Positions 6,422 to 6,492 of a stretch of DNA of 6,492 bases are shown piece by piece (position 1 is the stretch's first letter; each line of letters begins with the position of its first letter). Source of the stretch: Eubacterium sp. (GTDB lineage: Bacteria; Bacillota; Clostridia; Lachnospirales; Lachnospiraceae). Location of the stretch: the NCBI GenBank assembly GCA_017616955.1, contig JAFZXD010000147.1, forward strand, positions 1 through 6,492, written 5' to 3'. The notes beneath the pieces were generated by a model that saw only the letters and a program-made list of their open reading frames with translations, ran no database searches and was not told where the DNA came from. The translations under genes and the position numbers were made by a program.

Positions 6422-6492
6422 TTACGCTTCTACAAGTGTTCCTATCTTCTCACCTGATACAGCCTTTATGATAGAATTCTCTTCGTTATGTC
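6422..6492 (-). CDS. pyrH: UMP kinase (C-terminal end only)
   Basis: Only 22 codons and the TAA stop are inside the window; the gene enters from the high-coordinate edge. The peptide HNEENSIIKAVSGEKIGTLV followed by EA matches the usual end of bacterial PyrH, where an N-x-I-x-(K/R)-(A/V)-V/L segment leads to GE-x-IGT(L/I)V. PyrH phosphorylates UMP to UDP as a hexamer and is regulated by GTP and UTP in bacteria; no catalytic residue is in view. The call rests on this short match plus its position directly before frr. Confidence 0.85.
   Translation of the reverse strand, partial: HNEENSIIKAVSGEKIGTLVEA

Overview
The window looks like a piece of a low-to-moderate G+C Firmicutes chromosome, most plausibly a clostridial Lachnospiraceae-type anaerobe (Butyrivibrio-like). 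This rests on the Gram-positive replicative polymerase PolC, the bacterial MEP isoprenoid pathway, coding regions of roughly 40% G+C, and the order pyrH-frr-uppS-cdsA-dxr-rseP-ispG-polC familiar from clostridia. The genus is inference; no rRNA or marker search was possible. Every recognisable gene lies on the minus strand, so the transcript reads from the high to the low coordinate.

Layout in the direction of transcription: the last 22 codons of pyrH (UMP kinase); frr (ribosome recycling factor, strong AGGAGG ribosome site); uppS (undecaprenyl diphosphate synthase), whose frame is cut by an in-frame TGA at codon 143 although the rest of the gene is intact; cdsA (CDP-diglyceride synthase, 2 nt after uppS); dxr (first committed MEP enzyme); rseP (site-2 intramembrane protease); a 257-272 nt non-coding gap; ispG (penultimate MEP enzyme); and the first 196 codons of polC. 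Spacing is otherwise 2-61 nt, which suggests one operon or a few overlapping transcripts.

The genes form an envelope and growth block. Dxr and IspG supply isoprenoid precursors, UppS makes the C55 lipid carrier for wall synthesis, CdsA makes CDP-diacylglycerol for phospholipids, RseP cleaves membrane proteins, Frr recycles ribosomes, PyrH feeds pyrimidine nucleotides and PolC replicates DNA.

Two things stand out. First, the uppS TGA: an essential gene with all C-terminal catalytic residues preserved beyond the stop, so a sequencing error, a recent mutation or readthrough must be separated. Second, the only long gap holds a compact element of about 160 bp with 23-bp inverted ends (one mismatch), a G+C-rich core (about 60% by hand count), inner hairpins and repeated GCGA words. 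It begins 10 nt after the rseP stop and resembles a MITE/REP-like or structured-RNA element. No defence system, phage gene, CRISPR array, tRNA or rRNA was seen.
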